64,000 nt of DNA, taken from positions 372,001 through 436,000 of the forward strand of contig CALARK010000020.1 of assembly GCA_937888595.1 (NCBI GenBank), written 5' to 3'. The stretch comes from an uncultured Sterolibacteriaceae bacterium. Its GTDB lineage: Bacteria > Pseudomonadota > Gammaproteobacteria > Burkholderiales > Rhodocyclaceae. Both the position numbers and the translations under genes were made by a program. The notes beneath the pieces were generated by a model. The model was not told the origin of the DNA and did no database searches. It saw nothing but the letters and a program-made list of their open reading frames with translations. Below are positions 16,854 through 24,917 of the stretch, in pieces; position 1 is the stretch's first letter; each line of letters begins with the position of its first letter.

Positions 16854-18413
16854 TCAGAAGGCAACGACGAGCGAACCGGTGACCGCCTGCTCGTCGTAGC
16901 TGGTACCGCCGGTATTGTCGAAGCTGGTACTGCGCAGGCCGGCGGTCGCCGAGGTATGCACGCCAAGCTTGGTCGAGAGCAATAGTGAATACGAGCGCAA
17001 GCGGGTTTCCTGGGTGGCTGCATCCCCGCGGCTGCGCGAGTTCAGGGCATTGAACGTCAGGGCGGTATGCGGCGACAGCTTGTGCGCCCAGTTGCCGCTG
17101 AAGCCGGACTGCCGGATGTTCGAGGATGCGGTGAAGTCGTCGACCAGGCCGGCTGCGTTGCCGACACGACTGCTGGCGCTGCGCTGCAGGGTGAACGTGA
17201 CGGTATTGTTGGCGCCCGTAAGCGACACGGAGGCTTCCTGGCGACGCTGCTCGAAGGCCTGCAGGCTCATGAGGTTGCCGTAGACCAGCGCATCTGCCTG
17301 TATGCCCAGCAAGGCAAGCTGCTCGAGTGTCTTTGCGGCACGTTCCGCCGGGTCGGGATATTGAGACGTCAGTTGCTGGTTGAGCAATTCATAGGCGGAT
17401 GACAACGGTGCCTGCGTCATCTGCTGGCTCGGCAGGCTGACGTTGCGACTGTCGGTGAACCGCCAGGCCGACAGGGCCGACCGGTGGGTGAAATTGATGC
17501 TGTAGCTGTCGCCGTAGCTGCGCTGGTCCTGCCTCAGGGCCAGCAGGGTGCGCTCGGTCGGAGCCCAGTCGATACCGTAACCGCTGGTGCTGCGGCTCTG
17601 GTTCTGTGCCAGATTGAAATTGTCGGATTCGCGGCCGGCATTCACCAGCAGCTTGATCTGGGGATCGATCCGATACTCCAGCGTGCCGTAGAAGCGGCTG
17701 GTGCGCGTATCCCGGACACCGAGCGCCACGTTTTGCCGCTCGGCGTTCAACGACCAGCCAAGCGCTGCCAGGCGGGTATCGCCGGAAAGTCGCAGGCTCC
17801 ATGCCTCTGAGGTCGTGCCGCCATTGGCCGCATACACGCCGGCATTGGCACTCGTTTCGGTATTGCTGTAGCGCAGTTCATAGTCGGCATATCCGCCCAT
17901 GTGCCCCTGAATGTAGGGTGAAAACCTGTACGTGGACGTTTCGGTGCGGTTGGTGTTGACCAATTCGTTGGCGATGCCCTGGGTGCCGAAGGCGGATATC
18001 GGACGCTGGGCAATATTGCCGCTGGCATCGATGAACATCCAGTTCTCGACCAGTTCGAGCTTGCCTGTCGCTGCCAGCGAGGTTTGCTGGTTGTCATAGC
18101 GGCTGTTGTCGGCGTAGTAGCTTTCCTGCCACTTGAAGTCGAGGCGGCCGCTGGCGCGCGCACTCTTGCCATCCACCGTGACGCCCGGAGCGACGCGCGT
18201 AATGAAATCGCTCTGCTTCGCCCCGCCGCCCGCCGGATTGACGTTGTCCGTGTAGGTGACATCGACAGCAACGTTCGGTTTGATCGTCCAGGCAGGCTTG
18301 ACGGAGATAGCAGCGGCCTCTTCCTGCGCCAAAGCCATGGCAGGAAGTGCCAAGGCCACCACCGCTCCGAGAAGTGACAATCGCTGGCCTAGGATGCGTG
18401 GTCGTCTGCTCAC
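16854..18413 (-). CDS. XrtA-associated outer-membrane beta-barrel protein
   Basis: 519 residues from a GTG start; no ATG is available before the signal peptide (VALALPAMALAQ). The mature part is rich in alternating hydrophobic strands of about 10 residues (for example LDFKWQESYYAD, LELVENWMFIDASG, YTLQ-type patterns) and ends in an aromatic beta-signal region, VTGSLVVAF. It matches the PEP-CTERM-associated barrel family (TIGR03016 type), a candidate outer-membrane partner for EPS export. The gap to the kinase gene is 3 nt. Confidence 0.88.
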   Translation of the reverse strand: MSRRPRILGQRLSLLGAVVALALPAMALAQEEAAAISVKPAWTIKPNVAVDVTYTDNVNPAGGGAKQSDFITRVAPGVTVDGKSARASGRLDFKWQESYYADNSRYDNQQTSLAATGKLELVENWMFIDASGNIAQRPISAFGTQGIANELVNTNRTETSTYRFSPYIQGHMGGYADYELRYSNTETSANAGVYAANGGTTSEAWSLRLSGDTRLAALGWSLNAERQNVALGVRDTRTSRFYGTLEYRIDPQIKLLVNAGRESDNFNLAQNQSRSTSGYGIDWAPTERTLLALRQDQRSYGDSYSINFTHRSALSAWRFTDSRNVSLPSQQMTQAPLSSAYELLNQQLTSQYPDPAERAAKTLEQLALLGIQADALVYGNLMSLQAFEQRRQEASVSLTGANNTVTFTLQRSASSRVGNAAGLVDDFTASSNIRQSGFSGNWAHKLSPHTALTFNALNSRSRGDAATQETRLRSYSLLLSTKLGVHTSATAGLRSTSFDNTGGTSYDEQAVTGSLVVAF

Positions 18414-18416
18414 GTG

Positions 18417-19379
18417 TCAGCCTTCCTGTCCGAGTTCGGCCCGTCCCGTGCCACTTCGGCTGGAGCGCTTGCCGTACCCATATCCATAACCATAGCCGTA
18501 GCCATGCGCATCCATGTGCATCACCGCCTGATTCAGGACCACCATCTTCACCGGACAGGCATCAAGCGTCGCGACGGCGCTCTTCACCATTGCATGGGTC
18601 GTGCTTTCCGCCTTGACGACTAGGACGACCTGCCCCATGTGGGTCGCCAATGCACGCGCCTCCGTGGTGAGCAGCAAAGGCGGCGAATCGAAGATGATGA
18701 TGCGGTCGGAATACCGCGAGGCCATGTCTGCCAATAGTTTGTTCATGGCATCGCTGGCCAGCAATTCAGTCGCACGCGGATGCTGGGTGCCAGCAGGAAG
18801 GATGGACAGTTTCTCGATGTTGGTGCGGAGCAGGACCTGGCTGAGGTCGAGGGAACTGTCCTGCAAAACGTCGAGCAGCCCTTTTTCATCTCGACTGATA
18901 CCAAGCGCGGTCGGAATCGAGGGACGGGCCACGTCGGCATCGACCAGCAGCACGGTGTGGTCCAATTCCATGGCGATGCTGATCGCCAGATTGGTCGCCA
19001 GGTGCGTCTTGCCTTCGGCCGGCACGGCACTGGTGATCATGATCAGGTTGGCATCCTTGACCGGCGCAGCGCTTTTGCCTGCCACGTTGCGCAGCAGGGG
19101 ACGCTTGAGCACCCGCAGCTCGTCGGCAAGCTGGGACCGGTCGGCATCGGGCGTAACGATCCCCCTCGACCCCAGCGCTGCCAGGTCGAGTTCGACAGTT
19201 CGTGATGCAGCCGATTCCGCGGCCGTGGTTGCGGATACCGGCCGCGGTCCGGAACGCTCGGTCACAGGTCCGGTCGGGAGCGCATCGCCACGATCTGCAA
19301 CTGCGCTTTCCGGTAGTTCTATGCCGGCCCGACGCAACTCTTCGAGACGCTTGGCGGCCTGTTCGATTATGTCCATCAT
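18417..19379 (-). CDS. XrtA-associated tyrosine kinase (BY-kinase)
   Basis: 320 residues; two adjacent ATGs (19379 and 19376) follow GAGAGGGGG, and either may be used. Bacterial tyrosine-kinase ATPase motifs: Walker A' SAVPAEGKTHLATN, Walker B VLLVDADVARP, and IIIFDSPPLL. The C-terminus carries the autophosphorylation cluster, a run of five Y-G repeats (HGYGYGYGYGYGKRS). There is no transmembrane domain; it would dock on the Wzz-like protein encoded 7 nt upstream and control chain length and export by cycles of phosphorylation. Confidence 0.93.
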   Translation of the reverse strand: MMDIIEQAAKRLEELRRAGIELPESAVADRGDALPTGPVTERSGPRPVSATTAAESAASRTVELDLAALGSRGIVTPDADRSQLADELRVLKRPLLRNVAGKSAAPVKDANLIMITSAVPAEGKTHLATNLAISIAMELDHTVLLVDADVARPSIPTALGISRDEKGLLDVLQDSSLDLSQVLLRTNIEKLSILPAGTQHPRATELLASDAMNKLLADMASRYSDRIIIFDSPPLLLTTEARALATHMGQVVLVVKAESTTHAMVKSAVATLDACPVKMVVLNQAVMHMDAHGYGYGYGYGYGKRSSRSGTGRAELGQEG

Positions 19380-19386
19380 CCCCCTC

Positions 19387-20952
19387 TCAGGCAGCCGTCC
19401 TGGAAATGATGATGAAAGCCGCCACCAGGGCGAATCCGTAGAAAACCACCAGTGCGCCTGCCCCGCCAACCGCCATCAACCGGTTCCTGCGCCGGATCTG
19501 CTTCGCCTGTGGCGTCATGATGCGTGAAACCGTTCCGAGCAGCGGCAGGCCGACGACTTCATGCAGGGTATTCGAATCGATGAAGGTCGGGCGAACCTGG
19601 CTGGCGGCAAAACTTCCGGCCATGCCCGCGCCGAGTGAAGCGACCAGCGCCAGGGCGAGGAAAACGATTCGATTCGGCTCAACCGGCTTGGAAGAGGCAC
19701 GCGGAGGATCGATCAGGCGGAAATCCGCGACGCCGGATACCGCAGACATGCCTTCGGAAATCGCGGCCGCTTCACGCCGCTGAACGAGATTGTCGTAATT
19801 CTTCTTGAGGACGTCATAGTCGCGATTGAGCTGGGCAAACTCCGCCTCGACCTGCGGTGCGATGCGCATCGATTCGACCCCACGCCGGTAACGCGCATCA
19901 TATTCGGCGACACGCGCCTGCAACGAGGCGACCATCGCTTCGGCTTCGGTGAGCGACACCTTCATCTGCTGATAGGCCGGATTGGCATTGAGCGACCTGA
20001 CGACCGGATTGGATTCGGCTGCCTTTTTGCGTGCCGCGACTTCCTGGCGTTTTTGCGCCTCGAGATCCTTGATGACACGGCGGGCGCCGACCACATCGGG
20101 GTGCTGTTCGGTGAAGCGTTGCAGCAGGGCATCGAGATTCCGTTTTTGCGCCTCGATCCGGCCATCGATTTCGGGAATCGAAACGGCAGACTCCATGCCG
20201 GGAACATCCGGCAGCAGAACCGGCTCCTCGCCGGCCAGCTGGCGCTTGATGGCGTCGCGGCTGAACTCGGCTTCACGCAACTGCAACCGCGCCTGATTGA
20301 GCTGGCTGCTGATTTCGGCGATACGCTCCGTCGATGCCTTGCCGCTATCGAGTTGCATGTCGATATTCTTGAGCTTGAAGTCCTTGAGCCGCGCTTCGGC
20401 TTCCTCCAGTTTTTGCTGATAGGACCGAATCTGCTCCTCGACGAACTTGCGCGCCGAATCCGCATCGCTGTTCTTCGTACCCAGGCTGGACTCGATGAAG
20501 ATGGTGGTCAGCGACTGAACCACCTTGCGCGCCTTGTCCGGGCTGGTATCGCGGTACTCGAGCGTGTAGAGATTGTCCCGACCGACCCCCTTGATCTGAA
20601 GCTTCTTGGTCAGGTGATCGATCAGAGCCTCCTTTTCGGCCGGGGTCTCGAGCTTGAGGTCGAGGTCGGCCATGCGAATCAGCTTTTCGACGTTGGGGCG
20701 GCTGATCAGCGTACGGCTGAGCATGGCGATCTGCTGTTCGGTATTGGCCTGGACGATCAGGCCCGACATCAGGGGCTTGAGTACCGAATCGGTATCGACA
20801 TAGATGCGTGCGGTGGCCTCGTACTTGTCAGGGATGGCAAAAATGACGACGACGGCGATGATGCCGACGACCCATGAAATCGCGATGCCCAGCCACCGGT
20901 ACAGCCACATACCGCGCAATATGAGCTGGACATTGCGAAGCAGATCTTCCAT
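19387..20952 (-). CDS. XrtA-system polysaccharide chain-length determinant (Wzz-like)
   Basis: 521 residues from ATG. Membrane segments at about residues 18-40 and near 435-455 and 490-515 flank a long periplasmic coiled-coil region (about 170-390), the PCP architecture. It matches the PEP-CTERM chain-length family (TIGR03007 type). It has no fused kinase domain; the kinase is the next gene. It sets EPS chain length and forms the inner-membrane part of the export channel. Confidence 0.93.
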   Translation of the reverse strand: MEDLLRNVQLILRGMWLYRWLGIAISWVVGIIAVVVIFAIPDKYEATARIYVDTDSVLKPLMSGLIVQANTEQQIAMLSRTLISRPNVEKLIRMADLDLKLETPAEKEALIDHLTKKLQIKGVGRDNLYTLEYRDTSPDKARKVVQSLTTIFIESSLGTKNSDADSARKFVEEQIRSYQQKLEEAEARLKDFKLKNIDMQLDSGKASTERIAEISSQLNQARLQLREAEFSRDAIKRQLAGEEPVLLPDVPGMESAVSIPEIDGRIEAQKRNLDALLQRFTEQHPDVVGARRVIKDLEAQKRQEVAARKKAAESNPVVRSLNANPAYQQMKVSLTEAEAMVASLQARVAEYDARYRRGVESMRIAPQVEAEFAQLNRDYDVLKKNYDNLVQRREAAAISEGMSAVSGVADFRLIDPPRASSKPVEPNRIVFLALALVASLGAGMAGSFAASQVRPTFIDSNTLHEVVGLPLLGTVSRIMTPQAKQIRRRNRLMAVGGAGALVVFYGFALVAAFIIISRTAA

Positions 20953-20984
20953 CGATGCCGGGGCCTATCGAAACGGAAACGAAA

Positions 20985-21626
20985 TCAGAACCAGCTGCGC
21001 GGGATGATCACCACGTCGCCCGGCTTCATCTCGACGTTGGCCGACACGTCGCCGCGCTTGACGAGATCCTTGATGCGCACGCTGTACTGCTTGTTGCCGT
21101 CGGCCGCGCGCAGGATCGAGGCGCCATTGCCATCGGCGAAATCCGTCATGCCGCCTACGGCGATCATGACATCCAGCAGGGTCATGTTCTGCTTGTAGGG
21201 CAGCACCTGGGGCTTGGCCGCCTCGCCGACCACGCGAATCTGCTCGCTGTAGGGCCCGACGAACTGGGTGACGATGACCGTCACGACGGGGTCGCGGATG
21301 AACTTGGACAGGGCCTGCTCGATATCCCGGGCCAATGTCGTCGGATTCTTGCCGATCGCCGGCAGATCCTCGATGAGGGGCGCAGCCAGCTTACCATCAG
21401 GCCGGACCGGTACGGACATGGAAAGCTCGGGATTCCGCCAGACGACGATATTGACGGTATCGCCCGGTCCGATGTGATAGTTGTAGTCGCTCGAAGCAGC
21501 GCTCGATGGCGCCGGCGGGTAACTGTTGGAGGCGCAACCGGCCATGACCGAAGCGACCAAGGCAAGGAACAGCACGCGAAACAGGGCCGCCCATGATTGT
21601 CCATTTCCACGCTCAATACGCAGCAT
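20985..21626 (-). CDS. XrtA-system polysaccharide export lipoprotein (Wza-like)
   Basis: 213 residues starting MLRIERGNGQ, chosen because AAGGAG lies six bases upstream; the ATG two codons earlier abuts the Shine-Dalgarno. Lipobox SVMAGC with lipidated Cys31, followed by the Poly_export domain (YHIGPGDTVNIVVWRNPELS) and a SLBB region ending KPGDVVIIPRSWF. It is the outer-membrane export channel subunit. It is the first gene of the main minus-strand EPS operon. Confidence 0.93.
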   Translation of the reverse strand: MLRIERGNGQSWAALFRVLFLALVASVMAGCASNSYPPAPSSAASSDYNYHIGPGDTVNIVVWRNPELSMSVPVRPDGKLAAPLIEDLPAIGKNPTTLARDIEQALSKFIRDPVVTVIVTQFVGPYSEQIRVVGEAAKPQVLPYKQNMTLLDVMIAVGGMTDFADGNGASILRAADGNKQYSVRIKDLVKRGDVSANVEMKPGDVVIIPRSWF

Positions 21627-21733
21627 CTTCATCTCCTTCGATTCTCGTCTCGGAAGCTCGTTGAGGAAGCCTCTCAGTCCGGCTGCCAGCCGCCTAATCG
21701 GCTATTACGGGCAAGGCCTCATAAAACTTGAGC

Positions 21734-21749
21734 AGCATATCACAAGCCA
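21734..21749 (-). promoter_or_regulatory. possible sigma-54 promoter of the EPS operon
   Basis: The minus strand reads TGGCTTGTGATATGCT: invariant GG and GC at the correct spacing, but weaker elsewhere. No copy of the 19-nt upstream motif lies at the expected distance. A TGTCGGCCGGACA dyad abuts it at 21750-21762. It may be chance, and a sigma-70 promoter could drive the operon instead. Confidence 0.35.
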
Positions 21750-21840
21750 TGTCGGCCGGACACCGGCATACAGCCGGCAAACCGTGCTAATTCTGGCAGA
21801 ATGACGTCGGCAACCCTCAGGTTGCATACGCTCGCCCGTC

Positions 21841-23067
21841 ATGCCCCCAGCCCAGACATCTCCTCCGGTACGCTCCAGCGACACGCCCCCATCGGGCCGC
21901 CAGCCCTTCACGCCGCAGGGGAAGATATATGTCATCCGTATTATCTATTCGATCATGGTGTTCACCATGCTGGCCACGAGGGATGCCCTTTGCGCTGGCC
22001 GCCCTTTCGAGCACGGATGGCTGCTGATCGTTCTTGCCATTTATCCGCATGCCGGACATTTGCTGTTCGGCCGTCTCGACATACGCCGCATTCGCGGCCG
22101 CATCATGCTCCTCATCGACGGCCTGATCGGGGGAGCGTTTATCGCGGTGACCGGTTCGATCGACACGGCATCGATATTCATCGCCGCCATTCTGCTTTTC
22201 AACTGGATGGTTGTCGGCGGGGTGGCGCTGGTGGTGGCGGGTGCATCGAGCCTGGCGGCGGGTATGTTCATCATGGGCGCAGCGGGAGGCATCGCGCCCC
22301 CGGCCCCGGCAGACTGCAGCCTGCCTGACTGGCTTGCCGGCCTGTTCCTGGCCGGCTATCTGCTCATCGTCGCCGGCGTGCTCCACCGACTCGTCCAGGA
22401 ACTCGGTCTGCATCAGGTGGCACTGCAGGCAGAGTCGGATGCCCTCCGCCATGCCAAAGCTCTCGCGGAGGGCGCGCTGATCTCGGCATTGCCATCCGGT
22501 ACCGCCCGGCAACTGGCAAACCACGGGAAAATCGAATCGGAGACCATCGACGACGCCACTTTGCTGCTGTTGCGGATGGACATAGCACCGCCCCGTCACC
22601 CTGCCCTCGAACTGCTGGGCGCATGGCTTCAGGCGAGCGACCTGATCCTGGTACGGCACGGGTTCGAAATGATCAAAACCTTCGGTTCCCGGGCCCTGGT
22701 CCTGGGCCGAACAGCAACGCCAGAAGATGGCATCGCCGCCATTCGCGAAATCGAGGCCTACTTCTCGAACCATGCGCCTGCAGGGCTGGCCGACGGCGAG
22801 CATCTCCTGCTCCGAGCCGCGCTGAGCTCGGGTTCGGTCCGGATCGGTCCGGTGCAGGAAGAGCGGCTCAATCTCGAATTATGCGGCGCAGCGGCCGATG
22901 CGCTGGCGGAGGCGTTCGGCGTACTCGCCGAAGTGCCTGAGGCCCGGCTCGTCATCACCCCGGCCGCCCATGCCCGGATGCACGCTCCTGCAGGATATGT
23001 TTTTCATCCTGCCGATGGCTGTCTGCCCTCTCACTATCGACCAGCGGAAAGCGGCACGCCGACATGA
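21841..23067 (+). CDS. MASE2-like membrane sensor with degenerate class III cyclase domain
   Basis: 408 residues from ATG; no good ribosome site is seen. About five membrane segments span residues 29-185, with MASE2-like landmarks (YPHAGHLLFGR, DGLIGGAF, NWMVVGG). From about 205 the sequence follows a class III nucleotide cyclase: ISALPSGTARQLANHG, then LLRMDIAP, RHGFEMIKTFG, and RAALSSGSVRIGP. The first metal Asp is kept (D247), but the second is replaced (GSR at 282-284 instead of GD) and the N/R transition-state residues are gone, so catalysis is unlikely. It overlaps the cNMP-binding patatin gene by 4 nt. Confidence 0.65.
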   Translation: MPPAQTSPPVRSSDTPPSGRQPFTPQGKIYVIRIIYSIMVFTMLATRDALCAGRPFEHGWLLIVLAIYPHAGHLLFGRLDIRRIRGRIMLLIDGLIGGAFIAVTGSIDTASIFIAAILLFNWMVVGGVALVVAGASSLAAGMFIMGAAGGIAPPAPADCSLPDWLAGLFLAGYLLIVAGVLHRLVQELGLHQVALQAESDALRHAKALAEGALISALPSGTARQLANHGKIESETIDDATLLLLRMDIAPPRHPALELLGAWLQASDLILVRHGFEMIKTFGSRALVLGRTATPEDGIAAIREIEAYFSNHAPAGLADGEHLLLRAALSSGSVRIGPVQEERLNLELCGAAADALAEAFGVLAEVPEARLVITPAAHARMHAPAGYVFHPADGCLPSHYRPAESGTPT

Positions 23068-24917
23068 CGATGACCGACCGTCCTCCGACATACCTGCAGG
23101 CCTACGCGGAAACGCTCTTCTGGGCAATCGAGCGGTTGTGCGGCACCCTCGATGAAGAAAGCCTGTCTCAATTGATCGGAAAAATTTCACTGCGGCATCT
23201 GGTCAATGGCGAAATCCTGTATCGCCAGGGTGATCGCGGAGACGAAATGCATGTCGTGCTCAGTGGCCGGCTTCAGGTACGCGTGATGTCGCCAGAGGGC
23301 ACGGAACGCATCGTCGCCCATCCCCAGCCCGGTGATATCGTGGGGGAGATGGCGGTCTTTTCCGGCAGCGAACGTGCCGCGACGATTTGCGCGATCCGCG
23401 ACACGATGCTCGGCACGATCGGAAGGCAGGACATCGAGGCGCTCGCTGCGCGCTTTCCCCAGGTGTTTTCGAATGTAACCCGCATGATCGTCAGACGGCT
23501 GACGGGTGCGTCCGGTCACATTGCGCGCCGTAGCGGACTGCGTTCGATCATGCTGATCCGACTGCACCGCGGGGACGCCACGGAGGAGTTCGCCGTCCGG
23601 CTCCGGATGTCCCTGCTGCGGTACGGCTCGGTCCTGCACCTCGATGCGGCAACCGCCAGCCGACGCTTCGGTAGCGAGCAATGGCAGGACTATGGCCGCC
23701 ACCTCGATATCTGCGAGGACGAACATGACTTTCTGTTGCTCGAAGCGGACGCGGAGAGCACACCATGGAATCGCGTCTGTCTCGCCCACGCGGACAAGAT
23801 TCTGCTCATTGCCGAAGCGGCATGCGGGCCTGCTCTGACGCCGACGGAACAGCAAATGCTGTCCGCCCCCCCCCGCACGTCTCCAGCCGACCTGATACTG
23901 GTGCATCCCTCCGGCGCCATGCCGAGAAATACCCGCAACTGGCTCGTCCGGCGCAACATCGGCCGCCATCATCACGTCCGTCGCAACGCCGACAGCGACA
24001 TCGAACGCGTCGCCCGGGCCATCTCGGGACAGTCCGTTTCGCTGGTGCTCGCAGGCGGAGGGGCACGGGGGTTCGCTCATCTTGGCGTGATCCGCGCGCT
24101 CGGCGAAGCGGGAATACCGATCGACGCGGTCGGCGGCGCGAGTTTCGGCGCGCTCGCAGCGACGGGCATCGCCCGCGGTCTATCCGATGCCGAGAGCCTG
24201 GAGGAACAGCGTCGCGCCTTCACCCTCGAAGATCCGCTGGGCGACTACACGCTGCCCATCCTGTCGCTGGTCAGGGGCGACCATCTCGAACGGGTACTGG
24301 AACAGCATCTGCCGATGGATATCGAGGATCTCTGGCTGCCGTTCTTCGCTGTATCGAGCAACCTGACCACCAGCCAGGTGAACGTCCATGACTCCGGACC
24401 GCTGTGGCGGGCGATCCGGGCCAGCGTTTCGTTGCCGGCCATCCTGCCACCAAGCCTCCAGAATGGCCACCTGCTCATCGATGGCGGCGTACTCAACAAC
24501 CTGCCGGTGGATGTGATGCGAGAACGGATCCGCGGCCCGGTCATAGCCGTCGACCTGGCCATCGGCGGAGACGACCATGCGGAACACCGATCGATACCGG
24601 GGGTACTGGATTACCTCAAGAGCCGGCTCATGCCGGGCAAGCAGGCGATCGAGGCACCCACCGTTTCTCGCGTGATCCTCCAGGTCACGACGATGGCAAG
24701 TCGCCGAGAAGCCCGGAATGCACGTAGACTTGCCGACCTGTATCTGAACCCGCCGCTCGGCAGCCATGACTTCCTCGACTGGAGCAGCATGCGCCAGATT
24801 GCCGACATCGGCTATCGCCATGCCTTGCCACGCATCCGGGACTGGCTGCGGGAGCAACCGCAACTGAAGGATCCTGCAGGCTTCATCCGAGCCCTGCAAA
24901 CCAGGATGGCCGCATGA
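23064..24917 (+). CDS. cyclic-nucleotide-binding patatin-like phospholipase
   Basis: 617 residues from ATG. A CRP-like cNMP-binding domain (about 30-150, with GEILYRQGDRGDEMHVVLSG and PGDIVGEMAVFSGSERAAT) precedes a central linker and a patatin domain: oxyanion loop AGGGARGFAHLG near 330, nucleophile Ser360 in GGASFGA, catalytic Asp473 in IDGGVLNN. NTE/RssA-like lysophospholipase architecture. It is translationally coupled to the pseudo-cyclase before it and to prsK after it, so it probably senses a ligand within the same signalling unit. Confidence 0.9.
   Translation: MTMTDRPPTYLQAYAETLFWAIERLCGTLDEESLSQLIGKISLRHLVNGEILYRQGDRGDEMHVVLSGRLQVRVMSPEGTERIVAHPQPGDIVGEMAVFSGSERAATICAIRDTMLGTIGRQDIEALAARFPQVFSNVTRMIVRRLTGASGHIARRSGLRSIMLIRLHRGDATEEFAVRLRMSLLRYGSVLHLDAATASRRFGSEQWQDYGRHLDICEDEHDFLLLEADAESTPWNRVCLAHADKILLIAEAACGPALTPTEQQMLSAPPRTSPADLILVHPSGAMPRNTRNWLVRRNIGRHHHVRRNADSDIERVARAISGQSVSLVLAGGGARGFAHLGVIRALGEAGIPIDAVGGASFGALAATGIARGLSDAESLEEQRRAFTLEDPLGDYTLPILSLVRGDHLERVLEQHLPMDIEDLWLPFFAVSSNLTTSQVNVHDSGPLWRAIRASVSLPAILPPSLQNGHLLIDGGVLNNLPVDVMRERIRGPVIAVDLAIGGDDHAEHRSIPGVLDYLKSRLMPGKQAIEAPTVSRVILQVTTMASRREARNARRLADLYLNPPLGSHDFLDWSSMRQIADIGYRHALPRIRDWLREQPQLKDPAGFIRALQTRMAA

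Noticed and set aside
21750..21762. TGTCGGCCGGACA dyad as a further PrsR site
   Set aside because: It abuts the doubtful sigma-54 element rather than sitting 60 nt away and lacks the TTTAC half of the motif.
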